Part shown: positions 52,693 to 63,960 of the stretch, in pieces
Layout of the letters: each line of letters begins with the position of its first letter
How positions within the stretch are numbered: position 1 is the first letter of the stretch
Source of the DNA: Begonia masoniana
Taxonomy: Eukaryota; Streptophyta; Magnoliopsida; Cucurbitales; Begoniaceae
Assembly: GCA_022432975.1 (NCBI GenBank)
Contig: CM039502.1
Coordinates: 8,220,003-8,284,002, forward strand
Length of the DNA: 64,000 bases
Direction: 5' to 3'
Notes under the pieces: generated by a model
Told to the model about the DNA's origin: nothing
The model's input: the letters and a program-made list of their open reading frames with translations, nothing else
Databases searched by the model: none
Program-made: the position numbers and the translations under genes

Positions 52693-55600
52693 ATGATGAC
52701 TGGTAGTATTTCTGATATTAAATGTGAGATTCCCGAACTTGTGGGTGATAACTATAAGGTCTGGAAAGAGAGGATTCTTCTTCATTTGGGATGCTTAGAC
52801 ATTGATGATGCTATAAGGAAAGACGAGCCAATCATTGATGATGAGAGTACTTTGGATGATTTAACTCTTTATGAACGATGAGAACGGTCTAATCGTCTCA
52901 GTATGATGTTCATAAAGACTAAAATATCCGAGAGTATTCGTGGTTCGATTGAGGAGCATAAAAATGTCAAAGCATTACTGAAGGCGATTGATGAGCAGTT
53001 TGCAACTTCTGATAAAGCTCTTGCCAGTACTCTTATAATCAAGTTCACATCCACGAAGCTCACTACAGTAAAAGGTGTGCGTGAGCACATCATGAAGATA
53101 CGGGACATTGCGGCTCAGCTTAAAAGACTTGAGGTTGAGATGTCAGAGTCTTTCTTAGTGCATTACATACTGGCAACCCTTCCATCAGCATATGGAGCCT
53201 TTAAGATCTCTTATAACACACATAAGGAGAAATGGTCAATTAATGAGCTTATGACCATGTGTGTTCAGGAAGAGAATAGGCTGTCTATGGATTTGGGCGA
53301 GAGTGCACTTACAGTTACACATGAGAAGGACCATAAAGCTCGTAAGCCAAAGGGAAAAGGGAAAATACCGGCAACCGGAGGGATTAAGAAAGACCCGAAG
53401 GAGATAAGGTGCTTCTTTTGTAACAAGAAGGGGCACATTAAGAAAGATTGCCCGAAGTTTCCAATATGGCTTGAGAAGAAAGGTAACTTGATCTCTTTTG
53501 TCTGTTATGAATCTAATATGGTTGATATTAATTATAACACATGGTGGATTGATTCTGGTTCTACAATCCATGTTTCTAATACCTTACAGGGTATGCGAAA
53601 CCTAAGGAAGCCAACTCCAAATGAAGAAGGCATCTATTCCGGAAATGGGATGCAATCACGTGTGGAGGCAATTGGAACATGTTGTTTACTTTTAAGCAGT
53701 GGTTTTAATTTGTGTTTGGAAAAGACTTTTTATGTTCCTAACTTTTCTAGGAATTTAATTTCTGTTTCAAAACTTGTACCTTTGGGATACTCTTTCAACT
53801 TTTATGGAACATCGTTTGATTTGTTTTATAAATCTAGTAATGTTGGGAGTGGTACATTATTGAATGGTCTTTTCTCTATTGATTTACAAAATGACACTGC
53901 TTATAATGTTGTACATGTTCAATCTGGCATAAAACGTTGTGTTATAAATGAGGATTCTTCTACTTTGTGGCACCGGAGATTGAGACATATCTCTATTGAG
54001 AGGATTAAGAGATTAGTAAAAGATGGAGTACTTAGTACTTTAGATTTTACTGATTTTGATACGTGTGTGGACTGCATTAAGGGAAAACAGACCAATAAAT
54101 CCAAGAAAGGTGCTACGAGGAGTACAACCATTTTAGAGATCATCCATTCAGATATTTGTTGTCCTGATATGGATATGCATGGTCCGAAATACTTCATCTC
54201 TTTCATTGATGATTACTCATGATATATGTACATCTACTTTCTTCATTCTAAAAATGAAGCTTTAGACGCCTTTAAGATTTTCAAGGCGGAAGTAGAGGAA
54301 CAATGCGATAAGCAAATTAAGATCGTGAGAACAGATAGAGGTGGAGAATATTATGGTAAATACACTGAGAAGGGACAATTGGCTGGTCCATTTGCAAAGT
54401 TTCTTCAAGAGCATGAGATTGTGCCCCAATACACTATGCCTGGTTCTCTGGACCAGAATGGTGTTGCATAAAGAAGAAACCGAACATTGATGGACATGGT
54501 GCGGAGTATGCAGAGTAACTCCAATCTTCCAAAGTCATTATGGATTGATACTCTTAAAACGGCTGTGTATATATTAAACCGAGTTCCAACCAAGGCTGTC
54601 CCAAAGAAGCCATTTGAGTTATGGAAAGGTTGGAAACCGAGTTTGCGACATATACGCGTTTGGGAATGTCCGTGTGAAGTAAGAGTCTATAATCCGCAAG
54701 AAAAGAAACTGGACCCAAGGACTATTAGTGGGTATTTCATTGGATATGCCGAAAGATCTAAGGGGTACAGATTCTATTGTCCTTCTCACAGCACTAGAAT
54801 TGTGGAATCAAGAAATGCAAAATTTCTTGAGAATGACTTGATCAGTGGGAGCGATCGATCCTGGAACACTGTTCCAGATAATGATCATTTAGAAGCGCAA
54901 CCATCGTGCTCAAGTAATAGATTGATTGTTATTCACAACAACCCTCGAGACCAACCGGATGTTGTGAGAACAATCACTAAAATTCCACAAGTTGTTGATA
55001 ATGAGCCAGTAGATCAGATTGCTCAAGAGTTACCTGAAATAGTTGTACAACCGGTTGATCAACAAATTCTACAAGATGATGTTGATCCAACATTAAGGAG
55101 ATCTACTAGAGTAAAGAAGTCAGCAATTTCTAGTGATTATGTTGTGTATTTGCAAGAATCGGATTTTAATGTCGGAGCCAAAATGATCCTGAAACGTTTT
55201 CGCAAGCCATAAGTTGTGCAGAATCAAGATTCTGGCATGACGCCATGAAGGATGAAATAGATTCTATGGCTATTAATGGAGTCTGGGATCTTGTCACGTT
55301 GCCTGATGGAGTAAAAACCATAGGATGCAAATGGGTCTTTAAGACAAAGAAAAACTCAATGGGCAACATTGAAAGATATAAAGCTAGACTCGTTGCTAAA
55401 TGATTCACTCAAAGGGAAGGAATCGACTACAAGGAGACATTCTCTCCTGTATCTAAGAAAGATTCTCTTCGCATATTCATGGCATTAGTTGCACATTTTG
55501 ATTTAGAGTTGCAACAAATGGATGTGAAAACGGTATTTCTTAATGGAGAATTAGAGGAAGAGGTATACATGAAACAACCTGAACGATTTTCCTCTAGTAG

Positions 55601-56731
55601 TGGTGAGCATTTGATGTGCAAGCTTAAGAAATCCATATATGGATTGAAGCAAGCTTCTCGTCAATGGTATTTGAAATTCCATGATGTTATCTCTTCGTTT
55701 GGTTTTGTAGAGAACGTTATGGATCATTCTATATACCAAAAGATCAGTGGGAGTAAGCTTTGTTTCCTTGTTCTGTATGTGGATGATATTTTACTTGTAG
55801 CTAACGACAAGGGTTTGTTATATGAGGTGAAACAATTTCTCTCTAAGAATTTCGACATGAAAGATATGGGTGATGCGTCTTATGTCATTGGCATTAAGAT
55901 ACATAGAGACAGAGATAGAGGTGTTTTGGGTCTGTCTCAAGAAACCTATATCAATAAGGTTTTAGAGAGATTTCGAATGAAAGATTGTTCACCAAGTGTA
56001 GCTCCCGTTGTTAAGGGTGATAAGTTTGGTTTGGACCAATGCCCAAGAAATGATCTCGAAAGAGAACAAATGAAAAACATTTCATATGCTTCTGCTGTTG
56101 GAAGCCTGATGTATGCTCAGGTCTGCACAAGACCTGACATTGCATTTGTTGTTAGGGTATTGGGAAGATATCAGAGTAATCCAGGTTTGGACCATTGGAA
56201 GGCTGCAAAGAAAGTGATGAGATACCTTCAAGGAACGAAGGATTACATGCTTATGTTCAGACGGACTGATACTCTAGAGGTGGTGGGCTACTCCGATGCA
56301 GACTTTGCTGGATGTGTTGATTCACGTAAATCGACATCTGGTTATGTTTTCATGTTCGCTGATGGAGCTGTATCGTGGAGGAGTGCAAAGCATACTTTAA
56401 CTGCTACTTCCACCATGGAGGCCGAGTTTGTATCATGTTTTGAGGCTACTTCGCATGGTGTATGGATAAAGAGTTTCATTGCTGGGCTTAGAATTGTTGA
56501 TTCCATCTCTAGGCCATTAAGTTGTTCTGTGACAACTCAGCTGCGATTTTTATGGCTAAGAACAATAAGAGTGGTAGTCGAAGTAAACACATCGACATTG
56601 AGTACTTAGCCATTAAAGAACGTGTTAAGGAAAAGAAAGTGGTCATTAAGCACATTAGCACTGAGTTGATGATTGCAGATCCTTTGACTAAAGGCATGCC
56701 ACCAAAGAAATTCAAGGATCATGTAGAATGA
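52693..56731 (+). pseudogene. Copia gag-pol, disabled by stops and frameshifts
   Basis: Polyprotein remnant. Gag comes first, with the zinc knuckle CFFCNKKGHIKKDC near 53410. The protease motif WWIDSGST is at ~53545, then the integrase HH-CC region (LWHRRLRHIS...CVDC). RT carries YVDDILL at ~55780 and RNase H carries YSDADFAG at ~56290. It is broken by in-frame stop codons at 52879-52881, 54220-54222, 54469-54471 and 55401-55403, and by frame changes near 55185 and 56520. No functional product is expected. Confidence 0.92.
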
Positions 56732-57037
56732 ATGGGACTTGGATTCCATTTTGTGATTTTATTTCGTTGTAAGAACGAATGATTTAGTGAAACTCTATTA
56801 GCGATGATTTCTCATATGCATTGGTTCTTATTATGCGCATATTGATTATTTGAGAAATATCGTTAAAGTTTGGACCTAGAATAAACATATGGTTTATTCA
56901 TTAAGTTTTATGGGTTATTGTTGAGAAGTGTGACGCATTGTGATACATGGAAGATAATACTCATTTTATTAGAGGACTTATCGCTATGATTCATGTGTCA
57001 TATTTCTCATTGTGATACATGTTTGGATTTATTAACC

Positions 57038-57048
57038 AAGTGGGAGAA
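57038..57048 (+). other. Copia polypurine tract
   Basis: aagtgggagaa directly before the 3' LTR, the usual plus-strand primer site. Confidence 0.85.
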
Positions 57049-57326
57049 TATTGGATATAATTATCTTCTCTACGGTTTGGTTTAATAAATACAATTAAAT
57101 ATAAAAAAATAAAATAACATGTATGTAACTACCCATTTTCTTGATGATTAAAACCGGTTTGGGTCCCTAAGCCACAATCTCGATTCATTTTGTGAAACAC
57201 CATCGACAGAGAGAGAAGTTGGTTTAGAAGAACCAAAACCAGAAGCTTGAAACGGGAATGGCCGGAGGTATGTTCGATCTTTAATTCCGCACTAGATCAT
57301 TAAGTTGTTGAAGCTCTAGACTAACA
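57049..57326 (+). repeat. Copia 3' LTR
   Basis: 278 bases. It is very similar to the 5' LTR except for a rearranged, ~33-base-shorter stretch after cccat (near 57135), plus a few substitutions. Ends actaaca. Confidence 0.9.
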
Positions 57327-57411
57327 GGGACTACTGGATAAGATTAAGGAGAAGCTTCCTGGGTATCACTGCAAATCCGAGGAAGTGAAGGAGAAAGAGC
57401 AGCTTGATTAA

Positions 57412-57639
57412 ATATCACCACTGGTCTATCCGCCACCATTGCCGTGATTCTCTCCATTCCTCTTTCTCTTCTTTTTTTAGCTTTGATAATTTGAGTTTTG
57501 TCAATGTTTTTGACGGACTTGAGAGGTGTTTGCTGTAATGAAATTAGCTCTCCATTTGTGTTTATATACTGAGATTGAACCATTTCTTTTCCCTATTAAT
57601 GATATCAGATTTCTTTTCCCTTTTTCTCTTTTCTTCATG
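57412..57639. other. Dehydrin trailer / spacer
   Basis: T-rich sequence after the dehydrin stop, possibly its 3' UTR. No gene. Confidence 0.4.
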
Positions 57640-57960
57640 CATGAATTAACATCAGTGAGAGAATATTATATTTCACAAGCCAGGCTACTGATTCTTCGCA
57701 TCTTACTAAATTCACATTTATTTATGTTGTGGAAGAGAATAAGGAGAAAAAAAACGTGATGGAATGTCTTCATTAAACTTCAACAGAGCCTTTATATAGG
57801 CTTACAAAATGAAACAAACTTATTAAAATAAAAAAACAAACAACCCACTATCTCCACTACTACTACATGACGTAAACCAACTAACACCAGTATCTCCACT
57901 ACATAGAGATGCGATTGACTTATTCAACACCATGTGCTTATTTTGAATCAATCTTTAACA
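57640..57960 (-). repeat. Probable LTR of a second copia element (minus strand)
   Basis: Reading the minus strand, a purine tract (gattcaagagggag, ~57961-57975) precedes tgttaaagattgattc, the LTR start. A TATA-like cctatataaagg lies at ~57790-57800. The far end near 57640 is estimated, not proven. Confidence 0.55.
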
Positions 57961-59050
57961 CTCCCTCTTGATTCAAAATTAATAACTCCAAGATGTGATC
58001 TGAAGTAAATGAATTTGTCTCTTGGAAGTGATTTTGTCAAAATATCTGCCGCCTGCTCACGAGTGCTGCAATGTTCCAACATAATGTCACCATTTGCAAC
58101 CAAGTCTCGAATGAAATGCATGCGAATATCGATGTGCTTTGTCCTAGGCATGGAAAGCTGGATTTTTGGTCATTGATATCACTGACTTGTAATGTTGGTT
58201 GCACTATTTTGCTTTTGATGAAGATCTGCGAGAATTCGTCTAATCCAAATTGCTTGACAAGCTGCCGAAGTTGCTGCGGCGTACTCTGCTTCCGAAGAAG
58301 ATAGCGTTGTTGTATCTTGCTTCTTTGAACTCCATGTGATTGCTCCAGACCCAAGGCTAAAAACATTTGCTGATGTGCTCTTCCGATCATCTATTGAACC
58401 AGCCCAATCACTGTCCGTAAACCCAGAGAGATTAAAGTTGGAAACTTGACAATACCAAATCCCATAATCCTTTGTTCCAGCAATGTATCGCAAGATTCTT
58501 TTTGCTGATCCAAAATGATGCTTTTTTGGATTTTGCATGAACCTGGAAACTACACCAACAGAAAAAGCAATATTTGGTCTGGTATACGTTAAGTAAATCA
58601 AACCTTCAACCAAGCTTCTGAAATTTTTTGCATTTGCCTTCTCTGTGCCATCTTCAAGTTGTAGCTTCTCATTTATATTCATGGGTGTAGTGTCTGGTTT
58701 GCATTTGAGCAGATTGAATTTTTTGAGTAGATCTATTGCATATTTCCTTTGTGAAACAAAAATCCCATCAATTGTTTGCTTCACTTCAAGACCAAGGAAA
58801 TAATGCAACAAACCCAAGTCTGACATCTCAAATTTCTTCATCATATTGGACTTAAAATCAGCCAAATGAATGTAAGAGGAGCTCATGTAAATAATATCAT
58901 CAACATAAAGACACACAATGATTAAGTCAACGTTACCTTCCATCTTTACATAAAGAGTGGGCTCATTTTCACTTCTGGAAAATCCATTTTGCTGGAAGTA
59001 GCCATTAATTTTGCTGTACCACGCCCGTGGTGCTTGATTTAGCCCATAAA
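57948..59050 (-). pseudogene. Truncated Ty1/copia pol: C-terminal RT and RNase H
   Basis: Minus-strand remnant of a different copia lineage. It starts at LYGLNQAPRAWYSKI and shows VCLYVDDIIYM (RT active site), LLHYFLGLEV, TRPNIAFSVGVVSRFM, FTDSDWAGSIDDRKST (RNase H) and, after a frame break and small deletion near 58170, RTKHIDIRMHFIRDL and AADILTKSLP. Gag, protease, integrase and the first half of RT are missing: the sequence changes abruptly at about 59050 to an unrelated repeat, so it was truncated there. Confidence 0.88.
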
Positions 59051-61011
59051 GTGTAGGAACGTGATTGTCTAAGAGGGGGGGAGGGGGGTGAATTAGGCTT
59101 TTTAAATTTCTTAACCTAAACGTTTTCTCTCTCTGTATGCAATTACTAAAATTATCGCAGCAAGCAAGCAAACAAGCTAAAGTAAGAGTTAGAGAGAAAT
59201 TGACACCGTAGTTTTTAATGTGGTTCGGCCAATCTTGCCTACGTCCTCGCTCCAAGGCTCCCCCTTGAAGATTCCTTTCTTCTTGTAACACCCGATTTTC
59301 ATCGGGTTTTCAATTTTTCGCATATGAATGCCATTTTCGTAAATATATCAAATTAAGTCCGTTCTACGAACGGGAAGATTCGTTAGAGCCCTAGTAATTA
59401 GTGAGAAATTTTAGAAGAATAAGGAAATTTCAGGAATCCAAATTGACAGTATAACGCCCAAGTGTTCGATTTCCGCTTAAGAGGTAATTTCGTAAATAAT
59501 CAAAATATGTCCGTTTTGCAAATCGAGACTTTTAATGGAACCCTTATGATTTATAGGAATTTTAGGGGAAAGATGAGAATTTTTGAAACCCCAATCGAAG
59601 GTGAAACGGTAAAGTTTCCGTTTTCGCCCCTATAGCGGTTTAATTCGTAAAAATAGTAAATTAAATCCGTTTGACGAACGGAAAGTTTTAGTAGAGCCCT
59701 AGGAATAAGTTGGAATTATTGGTGAAATAAGAAAATTTTAGAGAAACCGAATCGAATAAACGAATAATAGGATAAACGAAAAGTTTAATGGAGGGGCAAA
59801 CTTGTCTTTTTACAGTTTAATTAATTAAATAGGGCAAAGCCCTTCTTCTCCCTCACGCAAATTCCAGAGAGGAATTTGTTTCCCCTCTCTTGGCGACTTC
59901 AAGCTTCTCCACGGCGACGAGCTTCAATCGGCCGATTCCTCCACTCCGATCATCAAACGTTCTTCACGTTTTCTTTTCCCCTCGCGATTCTAGGTAAGTC
60001 TCTAGCGTTTTCCGGCTTTAGTTCTCGATTTTTAGAGATTTAAACGTTTAGGGTTTCGTAGGGATTTCGTAGAAATAACCGGGTTTTGTTAGAATAGGCT
60101 ATTTATCGCTTTATTGATGATTATTGAGCATTATTGGATGGATTGGTTGATGATTTAAATGTACAAAAAAAAAAACTGGAAAAGGTTAGGACAGCTTCGG
60201 TTTTTGATTTTCTGCCGTTTATTGGGTTTGATTTTTGATAAATGAATAAGTCTATGTTAAACTAGACATTGTAAGGATTCTATGACATTTGGAATTATTG
60301 AATTCGGATATGTGTACGATTTATGGTGAATTTTCGAAGTTGGACAAAAAGTAATGATTTAAAAACAGAGCAGTTTCGGTTTTAGCTTTTCTGCCAGTAT
60401 ATGTGAATGGCTTTTGATAAATGAGTTTCACCATTAGAAAGTAGACATTCTAAGGAGTCCATAGCAACTTGAATCACTCGATTTCGTTAAGAATTGATTT
60501 AGTTATGAATTTTCAAAGTTTAAGTAAGATTGTAAAACGAAATTCGGGGCAGGTTACTATTCTGATGCTTTTGACCCTCCTTCCGACTTTAGCTTGTCAA
60601 ACTGTTTTAATGGAGTAAAATAGACATTTTAATGAATCTATGGGCTTTGGAATCGAAGCGTTTCGATACGTATAGAATTAGTTATGAAGTTTTAAAGTTG
60701 GTATAATGTATTGTGATATAATCCGAAAATTCTGGTGTGCGTTTTAAGTGTTTAATTTTGATGTGCTTTAGGTTTCAAGTTACAAAAGAGATTCATCAAG
60801 CTAAATTCATTTGCTAAGGACGCGAGGTAAGTCTCTGTGACTTGTTTGGCCGTCTTGCCCTACACCGTACGAATTGAGTCGATCGAGGAAATTGGAGATA
60901 TGTTACGCTTGGGTAGTTTGGAACGGGTATTTAGAATTATGGTTTGTTAAGTCGTTAATTGATAGTTTAATTTTGTATGTTTCTACTTGCTTTAATTATT
61001 GTATCGAGCAC

Positions 61012-62057
61012 TAGGGGTGTGCAAAACCGGTTTCGGTTCGGTTTTGGAGAGAAATCAAACCGAATCGATCGGTTTCGGTTTCGGACTTACCGAACCGAAA
61101 CCGGTTTTGCAGCATACCAAAAACGAACCTAAACCGAACCTGAACTTTCGGTTCGGTTTCGGTTTTACAAACTATTTTCCAAAAATAAAAAACTTTCACT
61201 TTCCAAACCTCCAACCAAGAACAGGGATTCTACTTTGATTATCATTTTCTCGAAATTTCTAGAGAAAAATCTCTAATTTCTCTGAACCAGCCTTTGCAGA
61301 TAAGAGTTTAGAAGATCTGGGATGAAAATGAATGTCTCCTAGGCTTGAAACTAAACAGCTTTTGGAAGCAAGTTCTAACTGGGTACATTTTCTCGAGTAA
61401 CAAACAGAAAAAGAGGGGTGAACAACAAATCGAGTCAAAATGGTAAACCATACTTTAGGCGATTGACGGCTTTGCTTCCTGGGGAACCCGGTCTGAGACT
61501 CAAGGTCTGGCAGCCGGACGCCATTGATGGACGCAGACAGAGGCGAAGGAGTTGGCGTGAGGAATCTCTCAAAGATAGCCAGAACCAGAAACATGGAGAC
61601 GAGAATGGCAGTTGCGACAAACCCAAAAGACAATGCGTCGATGGAGTTGTCAAAATGCCTCCATCGATCTCCTCTCTGCATGTGTGGCGGAGCCCCAACC
61701 ATCCATAGCCACCTTCTTCTTCCACCATCGCCTCGCCGTCGCCGGATCGTCTTCGTCTGTCGTCTCTGGAGGAGAGGTTCTTACTTCTTAGATGAAGAGT
61801 GAAGCGAAGAGTGAAGACCCGACGATTTAGGGCTTCATTCTTCGATATTCTTTTTTTTTTTTTTGTTTTTTAATTACAGGTCCGGTTCGGTTTTGATCGG
61901 TTTTGACCGATCAAAACCGAAAACCGAACCTAAATCACCGGTTTCTATAAAATGAAACCGAACCAAACCGAATCTATGGTCAAAACCGATCAAAACCGAA
62001 CCTAAATCACCGGTTCCGGTTCGGTTCCTCGGTTCCGGTTCGGTTTGCACACCCCTA
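61012..62057. mobile_element. hAT-like element carrying a captured host exon
   Basis: Terminal inverted repeats TAGGGGTGTGCAAA / TTTGCACACCCCTA are perfect over 13 bases except for local spacing, with aaccggtttcggttcgg-type subterminal repeats on both sides. The 8-bp flanks tcgagcac (61004-61011, 62058-62065) are identical. No transposase. The middle (about 61195-61860) is host-derived sequence in minus orientation. Confidence 0.85.
61454..61702 (-). pseudogene. Captured first exon of a conserved plant membrane protein gene
   Basis: Minus-strand ATG at 61700-61702 reads 83 codons: RGDRWRHFDNSIDALSFGFV, then a transmembrane helix (ATAILVSMFLVLAIFERFL) and PDLESQTGF...SPK. I recall this as an uncharacterised plant protein family with W-R-H-F-D-N-S and IFERFL motifs. 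At 61453 the sequence continues |gtatgg, a splice donor, and the following ~190 bases read as intron. So a genomic (unspliced) 5' leader, first exon and part of intron 1 were captured. Later exons are absent. Confidence 0.7.
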
Positions 62058-62953
62058 TCGAGCACGTCCATGCATTGTTTTCTAAGCACGCATGCAAAAT
62101 GAATTTCAAAGAGCTTTTACACGGAAAAAATGGTAAACAAAGTACGTAAATGAACACAGAGATAATCACGCCGGGTGCGGTGGTTCAGGCATGGCTGTCG
62201 GAGGAAGCATGCTTTCCCCCCGTGTTAGATCCGAGGGGCTATCCAATCGCAGGATGTGCCGCTCCTATCTAACGAGAGTGAAGCCCCGGGTGACACAGAG
62301 ACACCTAAAGAAAGAAATGAAAAAAAATGAAAAGAATGCATGATTTTAAAAGAGCATAGCATAGCATACATTTGCATTCACTTAGATTTACTGAGCCTCT
62401 AGCTCACGTGTTTAATTCTATGGTGTAGGTGATTTTGAGACAGGTGAGGAAGACGTCCCTTCGCCTGATGTATGAGCATGTTGAGGGAGGAGGCCCGTGG
62501 GAGTGCGCTGGCAGTCGGAGCGTGATATTGACCCGTGGGGACATAGGTAATGTTTTGGGATTTGGATAGATAAAAAGAATTGTATGGTCGATAATTAGGA
62601 TGTCTGGATTTGGAAAGTATTTATGATGTTTTGGTATTTTTCTAACAGGAGGAAAGTTAAACTTATAAACGGAACCATGCGGTTCGTTTTCGTGAAATTT
62701 AGTTATATTTTAAATGTATTTGGAGTCGGTGAACGGGTGGGTGATATCGTGTGCGACGTATGCGTGTTATAGTAAAATTTCGAGTTGGAAGTGTTTGTGA
62801 ATGTATGCAAAATATTGTGAAAAAGAAATGAGAAAGAAGAGTGTATTGTGTTTTGGTGTTGAGTGTGTGAAGTGCAGGGTGTGAGGAATAGATGGAGGAA
62901 GGGAAATGAGGGGATAGAAAAAGGGGCGCTCTCTGGAAAATTTCCAGAGAGCG

Positions 62954-63131
62954 TGGCGATTGCTCGCCACAGAATGGCGAGCAATCGCCACATTTGCCTT
63001 GGCGATCGCCAGGCGATGGGTGCTCGCCTAATGGCGAGCTATCGCCTAACAGCGATTGCTCGCCATGAGCAATCACCTTTTGGTGATTGCTAATGGCGAT
63101 TGCTCGCCATGAAGATGGCGAGCAATCGCCA
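62954..63131. repeat. Array of inverted TGGCGATTGCTCGCCA / TGGCGAGCAATCGCCA motifs
   Basis: At least eight copies or variants of a 14-16-base motif alternate in orientation within 178 bases (62954, 62975, 63000, 63034, 63052, 63094, 63116 and shorter forms). Neighbours can pair into perfect stems. It is preceded by the palindrome ctctggaaaatttccagag at 62930. No protein is supported. Confidence 0.9.
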
Positions 63132-63789
63132 CCTTCTCTGGCCGCGAAGCAAAAACAGAAAGAAAAGAAAAAAAAAAAGTAATGTTTTATATTTCAATTG
63201 TTATTAATTATTTTAATTAATTGATTTAAGTTTTAATTTAATTGTTTTAAAGCTTTGTTTTTAACGGTTTAAAAACGTATAGATTTCAATTCCGATTTAG
63301 TTTCCGCCTAAAGTTAAGCTAAAGTTTAAATGACAAAGCATAATAAGGGTAAAAAAAAAATAATACGAGAAATTTAGGGTTAGGTTTAAGGGACGTTACA
63401 CTTCTCCTCTCGAGAAAACTAGATCGAACTTCACGGGCGTCGATCTACTGCCTTTTACATTTTGATTGATCTTCACGGGCGTCAATCACAGCCTTACAAC
63501 TTTTATGAAATGAAAGTATTGAGCACAAATGCTATACTCGCTCGAAAGAGATAAATCTCAAGTTCTAGGGCATAGAGATGTAAGCAATCGAAGAGGATTA
63601 CAGATTCCTTTTTGCTCGTGAGAGTTGATTGTAAGAATTATCAAAAGTTCTTGTCTTGAGCTACAGTTCTTCTATTTATATCCGCGTCTATAATCTGCTT
63701 CACATTCGGGAAGGTCCTTGTCTCCGTACAAAAATATAGCCGTTGGAGAAGCATCCGTAAGAAGACAGCTAGTCGTTGATGTCTGGAGT

Positions 63790-63960
63790 TAAGACTCTGG
63801 ACGATTGAATTTTTCTTTTAACTATGAACGACAACGTCTTTCTTTTAACTGTGGACGACAGCGTCTTTCTTTCGAGCGTGGACGACTGCGTCTATCTTTC
63901 GCGTGGACGACTACGTCTGTTATTAGTGTGAACGACTGAGACTTTGGACGTTTGCGTCTT
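63790..63960. repeat. Minisatellite, ~25-30-bp units of GTGGACGAC-NCGTCTTTCTTT
   Basis: At least five imperfect tandem units (tggacgacagcgtctttcttt, tggacgactgcgtctatcttt, tggacgactacgtctg and relatives) with drifting length, near the window end. Confidence 0.8.

Larger units (their letters stand above)
51303..57326 (+). mobile_element. Ty1/copia LTR retrotransposon, complete in structure but dead
   Basis: 6024 bases with two similar LTRs, a tRNA-iMet-type primer site, a gag-pol region and a polypurine tract, inserted in dehydrin copy B. The 5-bp flanks gggac (51298-51302 and 57327-57331) are an exact target duplication. Domain order gag-protease-integrase-RT-RNase H is that of Ty1/copia. 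Confidence 0.93.
50716..57411 (+). pseudogene. Dehydrin (acidic SKn type) pseudogene, tandemly duplicated and split by a copia element
   Basis: Dehydrins are hydrophilic stress proteins that protect membranes and enzymes during drying and cold. Copy A (about 50725-50990) shows K-segments EKKGFLEKIKDKLPG and EKKGLLDKIKEKLPG and ends KSEEVKEKEQHD-stop. Copy B starts near 51005 with a Lys/Glu-rich stretch and repeats the same segments, but it has an in-frame TAG at 51111-51113, lost bases in EKKRF..., and a 6-kb retrotransposon inserted at 51302. Its last ~80 bases (57327-57411, LLDKIKEKLPG...EQLD-stop) lie beyond it. Copy A lacks its 5' end, replaced by half a Mutator-like element, and is frameshifted after QKKTEEAY. 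Neither copy can encode a full dehydrin. Confidence 0.8.
59284..63400. mobile_element. Solo-LTR-like unit (TG...CA, 5-bp target duplication)
   Basis: Starts tgtaacacccgat and ends ggacgttaca (TGTAAC/GTTACA inverse termini), flanked by cttct at 59279-59283 and 63401-63405. About 3.06 kb once the nested hAT element is removed. There are no gag-pol frames and no second copy of the terminus inside, so a solo LTR of a large, probably Ty3/gypsy-type, element is the best reading. A non-coding LARD-like unit is the alternative. The left half consists of degenerate tandem blocks. Confidence 0.65.

Noticed and set aside
62660..63093. Several overlapping frames of 74-125 codons
   Set aside because: They run through an LTR-like unit and the inverted-motif array, with no recognisable domain.
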